Under the pieces are notes generated by a model. The model saw only the letters and a program-made list of their open reading frames with translations. It searched no databases and had not been told where the DNA came from. Below, one piece after another: positions 24,909-34,424 of a stretch of DNA of 39,608 bases. The DNA comes from CALFCE01 sp964411665. GTDB lineage: Bacteria; Pseudomonadota; Gammaproteobacteria; Granulosicoccales; Granulosicoccaceae. Position 1 is the first letter of the stretch. Every line of letters starts with the position of its first letter. The stretch spans positions 1 through 39,608 of the forward strand of contig CAYPMR010000034.1 in the NCBI GenBank assembly GCA_964411665.1, given 5' to 3'. The translations under genes and the position numbers were made by a program.

Positions 24909-26994
24909 GCTTGGACCCCGGACTGACTTCATTCTCATCAGCCTGATCCATGTCACAAGGTGTCTTAGTCAATTCCAGGGTCGAATCCACACCGCTGTGA
25001 TTTACCTGCTTACACTCTACTGACGTATCAAACGATCCATTGCCATGAAGGGGTTGATCAGCATTTGTATCTGCATCCGGAAAGAATGAATTCGTAGCAA
25101 AATGATCAAATTCAGTACTATCATTTTGATTCGAGAAAATACCCATATCCAGCTCATGCCCAAGCTCTGCCAATTCTTCATAGAATGATGGAATAAACCC
25201 AGTTGGGGCAAAATGACCAGCTACACGACCTTCTTTATCGCGTCCAGTTTGTCTAAAACGGAAAATATCCTGTAACTGAACAGTACCACTCTCTATGCCC
25301 ACAACTTCGGTTACACGGGTAATTTTCCTCGACCCACAAGGGAATCGTGTTTGTTGAATGATCATGTCTACCGCGGACGACACTTGTTCCCGGATTGCCG
25401 TAACCGGCAAATCCATCCCGGCCATTAATACCAGTACCTCAAGACGCGAAATCACATCGCGAGGATTGTTGGCATGAATTGTAGTTAGCGAGCCATCGTG
25501 ACCTGTGTTCATTGCCTGCAGCATATCAATGGCTTCACCGCCACGACATTCACCTACAACAATACGATCAGGACGCATTCGCAAGGCATTTTTCACAAGA
25601 TCTCTTATAGTAATGGCGCCACGGCCCTCCAGATTAGGGGGACGTGACTCAAGAGACACCAAATTTGGTTGCACCAGTTTAAGTTCAGCAGCATCTTCAA
25701 TGGTAACGATGCGATCCTGATCAGGAATAAAATTTGACAGAACATTAAGAAGAGTTGTTTTACCTGATCCAGTACCACCTGACACTATAATATTCTTGTG
25801 CATCTCAACGCACACTTGTAAAAATCGTACGGTATTTTGATCAACTGAACCACAGGAGATTAAGTCTTCGAATTTCAACCGTCTATAAGGAAACTTTCTG
25901 ACTGTCAGACTAGGCCCTTTTAGAGCTAAAGGTGGAATAACGGCGTTTACCCGCGATCCGTCCTTCAATCTTGCGTCTACTATTGGGCTACTTTCATCTA
26001 TGCGTCGACCTATCGGCGTAATAATCCTCTCAATAACTGCATACACAGCATCATTGCTGCTAAAAGAAAATTGAGATTTCTGTAGCTTCCCGGCTTTTTC
26101 GACAAATATTTCACGATGATTGTTGACCATGATTTCCGTGATACTTTCATCATTTAGAAAAGCTTCCAATGGCCCCAGACCAACAGCCTCGTCCAGTACA
26201 TTGCGACGTAACATATTTAAATCCAGATCGGTTGGAATCTGCGCAAGCAACCCCTGTAATGCATTATCGATAAGGTCAGCAGTTTCTTCGCGTAACTGCT
26301 GATCGGACATACGACTGACATCCTTACGACGAAGATCCATATCTGCCAGCACTTGATCGTGTAATATTTTGCTCCAATACAAAAGCTCACTCTGGTCAGG
26401 CTGATCAACAACGGCAAGTTGTTTACGATCACCTGAAACTGAAGAATCACCTGTTGATAAATCAGAGATTCCGTGTTCCATGGATTTTGACTCTAAGCTT
26501 ATCTCCTTATTATTCGCATTTTCTTTGTGACTGGAAACAGGTTCAATAAAAACAGCAGATAGACCAGGTTCTCCGTTCATATGAGGTTCGTTTTCGAACA
26601 GTGATGTTGATGCATCATCAACATGGCCAAGGGTCTTGGGGCTAACAGGTTTTTTGCGCGACATTGCGTCCACAGGCTTTTGATTTGATGGCGGAGTATC
26701 AGTTAATACTCGATGCAGAGTAATATGCACATCACCTACGATGACTTCATCGAGCTCGGTAAGTGGGCCGTATTCACGTACACGCTGACGATTTACCCAT
26801 GTGCCGCTCCCAGACCCCAAGTCACGTACAAAAACCTGCCCGCGACTTTTGAATAGTTCCGTATGGCGTTTAGCAACACCGCGTTTGTCTATTACAAGAT
26901 CATTGTCTCTGGCACTACCGATTCCGCAACTATCAGTTCTAACTCGTTGCAATTTTCGGCGCTTTCGCCCTTGTTGGTAATAAAACTCAAACAT
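24901..26994 (-). CDS. tadA: FHA-TadA fusion: Tad pilus ATPase with N-terminal FHA domain
   Basis: 697 residues, much longer than a usual TadA/CpaF (roughly 400-500). The N-terminal 100 residues are an FHA domain: GSARDNDLVI, KRHTELF, VRDLGSGSGTWVN are the phosphothreonine-binding loops. A low-complexity Ser/Glu linker of about 100 residues follows. From about 210 it is a CpaF-type ATPase: RMSDQQLREETADLIDNALQGLL, Walker A GGTGSGKTT near residue 410, then the ESRPPNLEGRGAI and MRPDRIVVGECRGGEA boxes and TGHDGSLTTIHANNPRD. The C-terminal 100 residues are acidic and unique. It powers pilus assembly; the FHA domain suggests control by Ser/Thr phosphorylation. It begins two bases after the secretin stop. 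Confidence 0.92.
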   Translation of the reverse strand: MFEFYYQQGRKRRKLQRVRTDSCGIGSARDNDLVIDKRGVAKRHTELFKSRGQVFVRDLGSGSGTWVNRQRVREYGPLTELDEVIVGDVHITLHRVLTDTPPSNQKPVDAMSRKKPVSPKTLGHVDDASTSLFENEPHMNGEPGLSAVFIEPVSSHKENANNKEISLESKSMEHGISDLSTGDSSVSGDRKQLAVVDQPDQSELLYWSKILHDQVLADMDLRRKDVSRMSDQQLREETADLIDNALQGLLAQIPTDLDLNMLRRNVLDEAVGLGPLEAFLNDESITEIMVNNHREIFVEKAGKLQKSQFSFSSNDAVYAVIERIITPIGRRIDESSPIVDARLKDGSRVNAVIPPLALKGPSLTVRKFPYRRLKFEDLISCGSVDQNTVRFLQVCVEMHKNIIVSGGTGSGKTTLLNVLSNFIPDQDRIVTIEDAAELKLVQPNLVSLESRPPNLEGRGAITIRDLVKNALRMRPDRIVVGECRGGEAIDMLQAMNTGHDGSLTTIHANNPRDVISRLEVLVLMAGMDLPVTAIREQVSSAVDMIIQQTRFPCGSRKITRVTEVVGIESGTVQLQDIFRFRQTGRDKEGRVAGHFAPTGFIPSFYEELAELGHELDMGIFSNQNDSTEFDHFATNSFFPDADTNADQPLHGNGSFDTSVECKQVNHSGVDSTLELTKTPCDMDQADENEVSPGSKHV

Positions 26995-26996
26995 AT

Positions 26997-28829
26997 TTAT
27001 TGCTTTCTAAGCTTCTGCAACAACTGGGCTTGTTGTTTAAGACGTTCGCGAGCATATGCGTTTGTATCTACCTGTGCCTGATTCAATGAAGGACGGGACG
27101 GATCGACGATTTCAGGAGTAATGAAAATGACCAGTTCTGACACATTGTTACGCAAATTATCAGAACGAAATAGTTTGCCCAGAATGGGCAACTTTCCAAG
27201 ACCCGGCAAAGAGTCGATATCCTTGCCCGATTCCGATTGAAGCAAACCGCCTATTACGATGGTGTCACCGGCAATGACACTAATCTGTGTTTGAGTACGA
27301 CGGGTTAACAAGCCTGGCGCTTCCATCACGGTCACCGCTGGATCGATGGAGCTGACTTCTGTCAGTATCGACGCTTGAATGGTGCCGTTTTGATCTGCTA
27401 TAGGTGAAATTTCAAGACGAATTCCATATTCCCGAAACTCAATATTGGTTTGACCATTGGCACCCACTGTTGGATAAGGAACTTCCCCACCCGCAAGGAA
27501 TTTAGCCGAACCGCCATTTATACTAGTCAAGACCGGCTCTGCAAGCATCTCCGCATCACCGTTGGCAACAAGGAAATTAATGCGAGAGCTTAACTGAGCG
27601 GTTAAACCGAGATAAGCATTGAATGGCTGTACCCCCAATGGCAAGTTACCACCCAACACACCACTATCAGGCCTGAATAGCGAATTGGTGATCAAGTCAC
27701 CAGCTGTTGCGAACACGGGCCCTTCAATACTGTCTCCCCAATCGATACCGAGTCTTTTTAGTTCACTACGCCGAAATTCAATCATTTTCACTCGCATCCT
27801 GATCGACTTTTCAAGCTTGACACGTACCTCTGGATCTTCTGCCAAAATTCGAATGTTGAAATCAGATCGACTGCCGTCCTTGTGCCAGAGGTGAAGCGAT
27901 GAACTACCGGCAGTCAGTGCGATTGCCAGTAAGTCACCATTGGCAAGTACTTCAGCACGTAAAACGTCGCCATTTCCTACAGCTACTCTTTTAACATCTA
28001 CTTTACCGAAAACACGTGCTTCGCCTGTAAACATGTCGACTTTTCTGGAGACGAATGAGTCATTTAATCCCTGTGTATAAGGCGTATCCAAAATAGCATC
28101 CAGAGCACTACCGTTGACACTGGATAAAGAAGCAAGGGTGATATCCGAGGGTGTCAACATAGATGCATCATACTGTTCTGCCAAACGTTGAGCATCGCTG
28201 GGTAACCCGCTATCAGCATGAAGTAGATTGGTATGAGCTGAGGATATATTTTTTGCTGTTTGGGCTTTTGGTGCGGTCACATTTGTTTTCGACGCACTAT
28301 AGGAATGTGGTTTTTTCTTGCTTTTGGATTGAGATCTACCATAATCAGAGGATGGGTGAATCTGTTGGCTATTATAATTTTTAGTTATTGATGCTTGCGG
28401 GATACGAATAACTGAACCGACAGCCGGCATTTTTCCAGCGTCAAAATTGTTACGTTCAGATATCATTATCCAATCTATTTGTGAAGCAGCTAGTCTTTTA
28501 GCAAGAGATGCGGGCGTATCTCCTGCTGACCAATAGTACAAACGATCAGCATCGAATTGATCTGTCTGCTTATCAACTTGAGAGATACCTTGCACCACCG
28601 TATCTTGTGTAAGCGGATGAACACGAACAACCTGTTCATGATATTCAGTTTCTAAAGGCTCAAGAGATTTAACAGGCTTTAACTGAGCCAGACTATTTAC
28701 TGGAGTGACTGTAGCCGCATCTGTATAGTTTCGAGCAGCTGTTAAACAGAAAAGTACAATTACCACGCAAGCAACAATAACTATTTCGGTTACCGCCGGA
28801 CCACTCACATCGCGCTTCATATCAAGCAC
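26997..28829 (-). CDS. cpaC: CpaC/RcpA-type secretin with prepilin-like N-terminus and LysM-like domain
   Basis: 610 residues from a GTG; the ATG at 28820 is better placed, with AGGGGG eight bases before it. The C-terminal half is a secretin: SSRINFLVANGDAEMLAEPV, FLAGGEVPYP, EYGIRLEISP, VIAGDTIVIGGLL and LGKLPILGKLF. In front is a CpaC-type N-terminal domain (about 265-390). Around residues 97-147 is a LysM-like unit (AGDTPASLAKRLAAS ... ISERNNFDAGKMPAVGSVIRIP). The N-terminus VSGPAVTEIVIVACVVIVLF is shaped like the Gly...Glu+5 class III prepilin signals seen in the pilins of this locus, not like a Sec signal with a cleavage site. Proposed outer-membrane channel of the Flp pilus. The GTG/ATG start overlaps or abuts the cpaB stop. 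Confidence 0.88.
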   Translation of the reverse strand: MLDMKRDVSGPAVTEIVIVACVVIVLFCLTAARNYTDAATVTPVNSLAQLKPVKSLEPLETEYHEQVVRVHPLTQDTVVQGISQVDKQTDQFDADRLYYWSAGDTPASLAKRLAASQIDWIMISERNNFDAGKMPAVGSVIRIPQASITKNYNSQQIHPSSDYGRSQSKSKKKPHSYSASKTNVTAPKAQTAKNISSAHTNLLHADSGLPSDAQRLAEQYDASMLTPSDITLASLSSVNGSALDAILDTPYTQGLNDSFVSRKVDMFTGEARVFGKVDVKRVAVGNGDVLRAEVLANGDLLAIALTAGSSSLHLWHKDGSRSDFNIRILAEDPEVRVKLEKSIRMRVKMIEFRRSELKRLGIDWGDSIEGPVFATAGDLITNSLFRPDSGVLGGNLPLGVQPFNAYLGLTAQLSSRINFLVANGDAEMLAEPVLTSINGGSAKFLAGGEVPYPTVGANGQTNIEFREYGIRLEISPIADQNGTIQASILTEVSSIDPAVTVMEAPGLLTRRTQTQISVIAGDTIVIGGLLQSESGKDIDSLPGLGKLPILGKLFRSDNLRNNVSELVIFITPEIVDPSRPSLNQAQVDTNAYARERLKQQAQLLQKLRKQ

Positions 28830-29715
28830 CCCCTACAATATATTCAATTGTTGGCGCTTTAGGTTTTTGCTTTTTTACAGGCGCTTTACGCTTTGGCTTT
28901 TTCTTGTTTAACAAACCAGCCGCTGTCATTGGCAGTGGAGATACTGGTTCAAGATCATCAGGATTACGCAACACCGCAGTTAATTTTCCCATTTTCTGGG
29001 CTAGTGTTATTTTTTGCGCATCATCCGGAGATACATTGACAGTAATAGTTGTAAAACTGCGTTTACCTCCCCCTACAGAATTTTTATCTACTCGAGTCTG
29101 CAAGCCGGTAGCTATAACATTGAGATTCTGAATAAGCGGAAATACACTATTATCTGTACCAAGTCCGTGGGTCATAAGTAAATCTATCCGATCACCCGGT
29201 TGTAAAAATCCGGATATCGAATTGATTTCATCCACCCTCACTGTCAGTGCACGTGCACCCTCTGGCACCAATCCTGAAAACGTTCTACTTCTACCACCCT
29301 CCAGATGAGCCCATAAAAGCGGTTTCCCTTCATCTACGTCAAATGCCAGGTGTTGACCTAAGGCATCAGTAAAGTTACTTTGAAGTATCGAATTCGAATC
29401 AACGTATGCGACTGGTATCGGTCGGATCAAAAGATCAGCTTGTCTAATCGATTCCCCCTGTAGTAGTTGTCGCCCTGGCACAACCACATTTACCATCTCT
29501 TCCGTTTTCTCCAGTTGATTCTTATAGAAATCAACTTTATTTTCGATATAGGTTCTTGAATAAAACATCCCTGCCAGGCCAAGGCCAACGGAAAGTACAA
29601 AGACAAAAAAACCAGAAGTTGGCCTGGGAATTCTGGACACATTGATAATCCCCAACATTTTTCCCAAGTTGCTTATTGATGCTTTTTCTGTTGATTTGCC
29701 AAACATAGATATCAA
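28822..29715 (-). CDS. cpaB: CpaB/RcpC pilus assembly protein
   Basis: 297 residues. One N-terminal membrane helix (SGFFVFVLSVGLGLAGMFYS), then a SAF-like domain: VVVPGRQLLQGESIRQADLL and PVAYVDSNSI, followed by the family core FSGLVPEGARALTVRVDEINSI-type segment, LQPGDRIDLLMTHG, and VSPDDAQKITLAQKMGKLTAVLRNPDD near the end. The tail is Lys/Pro-rich. CpaB stabilises the secretin in the periplasm of Tad systems. The start is TTG with AGGAG four bases before it; an ATG three codons later is an alternative. It is followed directly by the secretin gene. Confidence 0.9.
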   Translation of the reverse strand: MISMFGKSTEKASISNLGKMLGIINVSRIPRPTSGFFVFVLSVGLGLAGMFYSRTYIENKVDFYKNQLEKTEEMVNVVVPGRQLLQGESIRQADLLIRPIPVAYVDSNSILQSNFTDALGQHLAFDVDEGKPLLWAHLEGGRSRTFSGLVPEGARALTVRVDEINSISGFLQPGDRIDLLMTHGLGTDNSVFPLIQNLNVIATGLQTRVDKNSVGGGKRSFTTITVNVSPDDAQKITLAQKMGKLTAVLRNPDDLEPVSPLPMTAAGLLNKKKPKRKAPVKKQKPKAPTIEYIVGGA

Positions 29716-29830
29716 ATCACTCCTGATTTACACCCACTACAAAATTTAGTATTACCTTTTATCTGTGGTTGCTACTATTTTTATTGCTTGCATTGGTTTT
29801 ACTTAAATCCATTGTCCAGAACAACAAATA

Positions 29831-30067
29831 TCAAGGTAACGACAAGAGCAATGTGCTCTGTCGCCCATAATTTCTGATCGCATCCATCACGAGATCAAAA
29901 ACAGCTTCCCCACCCTGTCCAGGTAGTGGAGCAAAAAGAGTCAACACGACACCAAGTGTGACAACAACATATTCCACATAGGCCAAACCACTTTGTCGCC
30001 TTGCCGTGACTGGTTTCATGATTGAATGAGTGCCTTGAAAGATAAGTTGGTCTCGGGTGGTGCTCAT
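29831..30067 (-). CDS. Small Flp-like pilin or pseudopilin
   Basis: 78 residues. RRQSGLAYVEYVVVTLGVVL is the class III prepilin pattern: Gly, then Glu and Tyr at +5 and +6, then a hydrophobic helix, and a short C-terminal tail as in Flp pilins. The Glu-Tyr pair is the Flp hallmark. Its ATG overlaps the stop of the preceding unknown gene (ATGA). Probably a second, minor Flp-type subunit beside the main pilin at 34.5-34.8 kb. The N-terminal leader could begin at the internal ATG (MKPVTARRQSG), which would give a more usual leader length. Confidence 0.75.
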   Translation of the reverse strand: MSTTRDQLIFQGTHSIMKPVTARRQSGLAYVEYVVVTLGVVLTLFAPLPGQGGEAVFDLVMDAIRNYGRQSTLLLSLP

Positions 30068-30882
30068 GGGCTGTGCCTTTTAGAGATACGATTCAGAGTA
30101 ACAAACACCTGATCATAAGATTGACGATTGAACGATATCTCAGTAGTTTCTCCGGAACGTGTGTACATCTGTGCACTGGCGCTTCCTGTCGAGTGATCTG
30201 TTTGCAAAATCCAGCCATTGCGGATCATATGACTACGATAGAAAGCTGTTACTCCATCGACAGAGCCGGGCACCATGACGACAGACGTAGTGGCTTCAAA
30301 CCCGGTATAGGCAGTGTCTTTGTCATTGTCGTTGTCGTTGGAATGGGTAGTCGAAAGTAATATCGAACCACTCGGGTGTGCAAATGCAATCCGTGTATAT
30401 GCAGTTTGTGCTTGTAGCTCCATACTGGAAATAAATCCGGTACTGATAAAGCCTGTATCGTTATTGCTGTTCGAAGACCCTAGCCGCTGCACTTGAACGA
30501 CAATCTGTCTATCCGAGTCCATTACCCCAATTGTTTTCCAGGAACCTACCGAAGACAACACCACATTTGTATTGCCGGATGATTTGAAAGGCGAGTTATC
30601 CGCAAATTCCGACCATCGTGTATTAAAATAATTAATAATTTCTTCGCTATCCAGACGACTTCTAAACTTTAGTATCTGCAACCTGTGACCATTTTGAACA
30701 AGATCCCGGCCTACCCAGTTAACTTCCATATCACGAGGAAGAGTCAAACTATCAACTAAATCGTTTTGCGATGTTTGAAAGGCACTAACGGGTTGACTAC
30801 AGATGACAAGCATCAACACAAAAAATATATTTATTGTGAAAGCCTCTCCACGTTTGTTTATTATTATGATTACCTGTCTCAT
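30064..30882 (-). CDS. Unknown secreted protein of the Tad operon
   Basis: 272 residues; no family recognised. A signal peptide ends with SQPVSA before FQTSQND, so the protein is periplasmic or exported. The mature part looks like two similar alpha/beta halves, each with a short helix-then-strand pattern: EIINYFNTRWSEF in the first and GVTAFYRSHMIRNGW in the second, so it may be an internal duplication. A run of Asn/Asp repeats (SNDNDNDKD) lies between them. It sits between a TadE-like gene and the small Flp-like gene and overlaps the latter by four bases, so a role in pilus assembly is likely from context only. Confidence 0.7.
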   Translation of the reverse strand: MRQVIIIINKRGEAFTINIFFVLMLVICSQPVSAFQTSQNDLVDSLTLPRDMEVNWVGRDLVQNGHRLQILKFRSRLDSEEIINYFNTRWSEFADNSPFKSSGNTNVVLSSVGSWKTIGVMDSDRQIVVQVQRLGSSNSNNDTGFISTGFISSMELQAQTAYTRIAFAHPSGSILLSTTHSNDNDNDKDTAYTGFEATTSVVMVPGSVDGVTAFYRSHMIRNGWILQTDHSTGSASAQMYTRSGETTEISFNRQSYDQVFVTLNRISKRHSP

Positions 30883-30886
30883 ACGA

Positions 30887-31735
30887 TCAATTTTCTTCGT
30901 AGCGATCTAGTGGCAATACTTCCGTATCGACACGGCCAAAGGCATCATCCAGAGGTTTTAGTTCTTTGAGCACCGGCAAGTTACCAAAGGCTGACAGAAA
31001 CTTTCCTGCCGGTTCCAATATCGTTGCAGGTACAAAAGTCTGTGTCCGGTCTTTAGCTTGTTCACTGGAAGATGCGCTCCAGCCATCTGCAAGAATCGCA
31101 GATCCTATCTCGAGGCAGAATTGGTTGTTTATTGATTGCCGGTCGCCACAGGTCGAGGATGCTGAATTTAACAATCCTCCCAGGTGAGCAGAAATTGCTA
31201 CGTTCACGGAAACCATACCATTCGCTTCCACATCCCAGTTCGCACCACTAAGAGCTTCTACAAAACCTGTAGTCGCATCAATACTGCGGCTAGTGGCAGC
31301 GGCTATTGTTGGCAGTTCTCCACTTTGTTGAGCACTCTGTGTTTGCTGTAAATCAATTGCTACATCATCCGCAAAACCTAATCCGTCCCACATACCCTGG
31401 TACTGACCAGCAGAGCGATTGCCACCAGATCTACCCCACAACGGGTTTTCTCCAATCGGTTGATTAGCTACATTACCTGCAGCTGATGCAATAGCAGCAT
31501 CAGGTGAGCTAAAAAATCGCCGATTCAGGTCATCCACTCTACTCTGGGCATCAGCTGACTGTGAGGGAGCGTGCGTTTGCTGCCAGGCCAGGTAACGGCT
31601 TGCCTGAATTGAACTCTGTTTTAGATCAATCAACTTCCCAAGCATGGGTATTGTGAAAGCGAGTGGAACCATTACCAGCATCAACACAACCACTTCGGTC
31701 AAAGCAGATCCTTGATAGGTGCTTTTATATCCCAT
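30887..31735 (-). CDS. TadE-like pseudopilin
   Basis: About 282 residues from the ATG at 31735, which has AGGAG 11 bases before it; a longer in-frame reading to 31861 would overlap the TadG-like gene and displace the leader. The N-terminus MGYKSTYQGSALTEVVVLML shows Gly then Glu at +5 before a hydrophobic helix, the class III prepilin pattern of TadE. The remainder is periplasmic and Ser/Ala/Gln-rich, with one CGDRQSINNQFC cysteine pair. It follows the TadG-like gene by about 60 bases and precedes the unknown secreted protein by four. Confidence 0.8.
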   Translation of the reverse strand: MGYKSTYQGSALTEVVVLMLVMVPLAFTIPMLGKLIDLKQSSIQASRYLAWQQTHAPSQSADAQSRVDDLNRRFFSSPDAAIASAAGNVANQPIGENPLWGRSGGNRSAGQYQGMWDGLGFADDVAIDLQQTQSAQQSGELPTIAAATSRSIDATTGFVEALSGANWDVEANGMVSVNVAISAHLGGLLNSASSTCGDRQSINNQFCLEIGSAILADGWSASSSEQAKDRTQTFVPATILEPAGKFLSAFGNLPVLKELKPLDDAFGRVDTEVLPLDRYEEN

Positions 31736-31793
31736 CTTTGGCGATGCTCCTATCAATAGCAATCGTGGGAGTACGCTATATCGACGATATTGA

Positions 31794-34379
31794 TCAGTTA
31801 GTTGTTGAATATTCATCCTCCTCAACAGCTTGATCACCACTGATGACTGACAAGAGATCAATTGGCTCTTCGCTTAAATTGATCAGTTCCAGAACCCGTT
31901 GTGCCGTGGGCAAATCAATATCAAACTGATTGGCTTCCTGATTCACGATATCCACCAACAACTGCGCTTGCTGCGTTGGCAAAGACTCCTGAATTTCGTC
32001 TTTTTCGCTTAGCAAACTTTCAATTTGACCAGCGAGAATTTCAATATCCTCCTCAACCAGGTCAACGGCCAGATCGATATTCAACTCATCGAATCCGGGC
32101 TGCTGCAAAATATTTTCAATCAGATTATGTCCCTGATCAGAATTCAGCGTCAGATCAGGATCGTCAAGTTGCTCAAGCAAACCAACATAGTCATCTATAT
32201 CACCAATCTCATTCATGATGCGTTCATCAAGGATCACTAGCTCATTGTCGAGGCGTGTACTGATCCGCTCTCTGATTTGAACAGCTTCACTTTCGATTGC
32301 TGCTGAGGTGTTTTCTATCGTGGTAGTGACAGTATCGATGGTTGTATTTATATGTTCAGCTGTAGAATGAGCTAATCCTTCCAGATTTTCATAAGACGCT
32401 TGTATATCTGAAGCAAAACCATCGAATCTTTGATCCACTCCCTGTAAGGCAGCTGTAATGAGCCGCTTTACAGCATCATCGATTACCTGCTCAACCTGAT
32501 CTGAGAATGCATCCTCAGCCAGCGATACTGTCATACGTTCGAGAAGTCGCTGAGCGGAAGACTGCGGGTTCAGAGGGTCTATCCCGACTATTCCAAAATC
32601 CTGTTCTATCCAATCCAGCGATAGTGCTATCTCAGGAGATTGATGGAGAGCTGCCAGGACAAAATGACTACCGTTAGGAGGTAATTGATAATCTGTGAAA
32701 CCAGATTCAGTACTTGTAAAAAAACTATCTGCGTCTAACGCGCCCGTACCTGTGGTAGCAGAATTGGAAGGGCCTGGATACGCAGGGAGAGATGGATACC
32801 CGTGTGCAGACGAATCGTCACTATGAAGCTGCGCATTCGACCCACTGGTCGATAATAACCTCTCATTATCAGGGGATGCACCACCAGGCTGTGGGGCTGA
32901 AGAACCACCGCTGAATAATCCAGGTGCACGATAAAGAACAGCCGCAAGACGCTCCCGGGCGCTCAGTGCCTTCAACCGTACATCCCAATAGGGATTATAA
33001 GTATTTGCAAACTCTGTACGTTGACTGTGAGAGTGTATCTCAGGATGATGGAAATACAATTCACTGCCAGCGATGGCGGCTAACTCGTTTCTGGCAAAAA
33101 CAGAATCATCCGAAAAGAAACTGCCGATCCCGAGGCCAGTACTTGTTGTAACAGTGTTTTGTTCTGGTGAGTACACCTCAATCCGTAGTGAAAGACGAGG
33201 GTCTCTGGCCTGAGAAGGGAAATTTTTTAAATCTCTAAAAGCGCGTATACCGTTGTATCTATGTTGCAGATTAGAACTATTTGATTTAGCCAGACGCTCA
33301 GCATATTTATTAGCACCCAACCACTTTGGACAACCGTCATCTGTCGGGAATCCTCTATCGTCGTCAGGAACACAAGGCTCTATGGAGCCTTGAGCTTGAG
33401 GGTCAGTGTTAGCGAAGCTTTCGGCCCAGCCTATAGGCACCTCAACACGCTTTGTCCCTCTAAAGGGTCGCCAGATTCTATTCTGCAACGATAATGTGTC
33501 TTTGGCTTTCCATTCCCAGTGCCCCTGTTCTGCATGATTTCCACTAACTGACAATTCAGACTCTGCAGTTGGAACAAAAACAATCTCTGTAGCGCCACGC
33601 TTGTATATTTTGTGACGAGTGAGTGGTGTAGTGTAGAACCAGAATGGCAGAAACTCCCAATCCCGACGAGTGGTAAATTCCCCTCTTGAGCGTCTGATGA
33701 TGTCGGCTCTTTGTCCGATGGCGTCGCTATCACTACTATCATACGTTTCAGTAAAATCATCCCAGCCCTGTTGATTCTCAGTAAGACCAGACAGAGCGAA
33801 AAGCGAATCCGTTCGAAAGGAAGGATCATTAGCACGGGCTACATTGGTAATGATTTCAGGTGTTGCAGAAAACCCGGTCAAATGCATTATTTCCTGTGCA
33901 TGACTAAGGGATCCATTCACCTGATCAGCAGCAACAACAAGATTCTCCGCTACAGCAGTTATGACAGGCTCAACGGTGTCAACTGTCGCATTGAGCGCCT
34001 GGGTTACCGTACCGACAAATGGCAGCCCTCCCAAAACGGTGTTGACATTATCAGTGGCTACAGAGGCATAATTTATCCACGAATGCAGTGTGACTGCCTG
34101 AGCTATAGAAACCTGATTAGCTACCATTGCACGGTTGGTATAGGACTGAAAATTCATGGCACGCGCTTGCCACAACAAACCACTATAAGCTGCAGCGTCA
34201 GCTGCGTTCGACAGACGCATTTTGTCAGTTGATACTTGGGCTGTATTGAACAAAATGAAACCTGAAAATATCGAAAACGCCAAAAGAGCCAAACCAATAG
34301 GAAGGGCTTGCCCCTTATTGAAAGCCTGTGAACAGCTGTTTTTTAATATGTAGTCAGGTTTCATTCTGAAATCAGTCAA
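31794..34379 (-). CDS. Large TadG-like pilus assembly protein
   Basis: 861 residues. The N-terminus KGQALPIGLALLAFSIFSG followed by LSNAADAAAYSGLLWQARAM is the TadE/G-type membrane anchor with the (D)AAA(Y)S motif of TadG. The middle is Ser/Pro/Gly-rich and looks periplasmic. The last 250 residues are strongly helical and acidic (repeats such as TIDTVTTTIENTSAAI and LLEQLDDPDLTL), a likely coiled coil. Usual TadG proteins carry a VWA-type domain; no MIDAS motif was found here, so this is a TadG relative with a different extracellular part. It is the first gene after the Flp pilin, separated by a strong hairpin. Its stop at 31794 lies upstream of the TadE-like gene. Confidence 0.82.
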   Translation of the reverse strand: MTDFRMKPDYILKNSCSQAFNKGQALPIGLALLAFSIFSGFILFNTAQVSTDKMRLSNAADAAAYSGLLWQARAMNFQSYTNRAMVANQVSIAQAVTLHSWINYASVATDNVNTVLGGLPFVGTVTQALNATVDTVEPVITAVAENLVVAADQVNGSLSHAQEIMHLTGFSATPEIITNVARANDPSFRTDSLFALSGLTENQQGWDDFTETYDSSDSDAIGQRADIIRRSRGEFTTRRDWEFLPFWFYTTPLTRHKIYKRGATEIVFVPTAESELSVSGNHAEQGHWEWKAKDTLSLQNRIWRPFRGTKRVEVPIGWAESFANTDPQAQGSIEPCVPDDDRGFPTDDGCPKWLGANKYAERLAKSNSSNLQHRYNGIRAFRDLKNFPSQARDPRLSLRIEVYSPEQNTVTTSTGLGIGSFFSDDSVFARNELAAIAGSELYFHHPEIHSHSQRTEFANTYNPYWDVRLKALSARERLAAVLYRAPGLFSGGSSAPQPGGASPDNERLLSTSGSNAQLHSDDSSAHGYPSLPAYPGPSNSATTGTGALDADSFFTSTESGFTDYQLPPNGSHFVLAALHQSPEIALSLDWIEQDFGIVGIDPLNPQSSAQRLLERMTVSLAEDAFSDQVEQVIDDAVKRLITAALQGVDQRFDGFASDIQASYENLEGLAHSTAEHINTTIDTVTTTIENTSAAIESEAVQIRERISTRLDNELVILDERIMNEIGDIDDYVGLLEQLDDPDLTLNSDQGHNLIENILQQPGFDELNIDLAVDLVEEDIEILAGQIESLLSEKDEIQESLPTQQAQLLVDIVNQEANQFDIDLPTAQRVLELINLSEEPIDLLSVISGDQAVEEDEYSTTN

Positions 34380-34424
34380 TCAAATAATGCATACAAATAT
34401 GAATAATTAATAAACAGATTAGCC

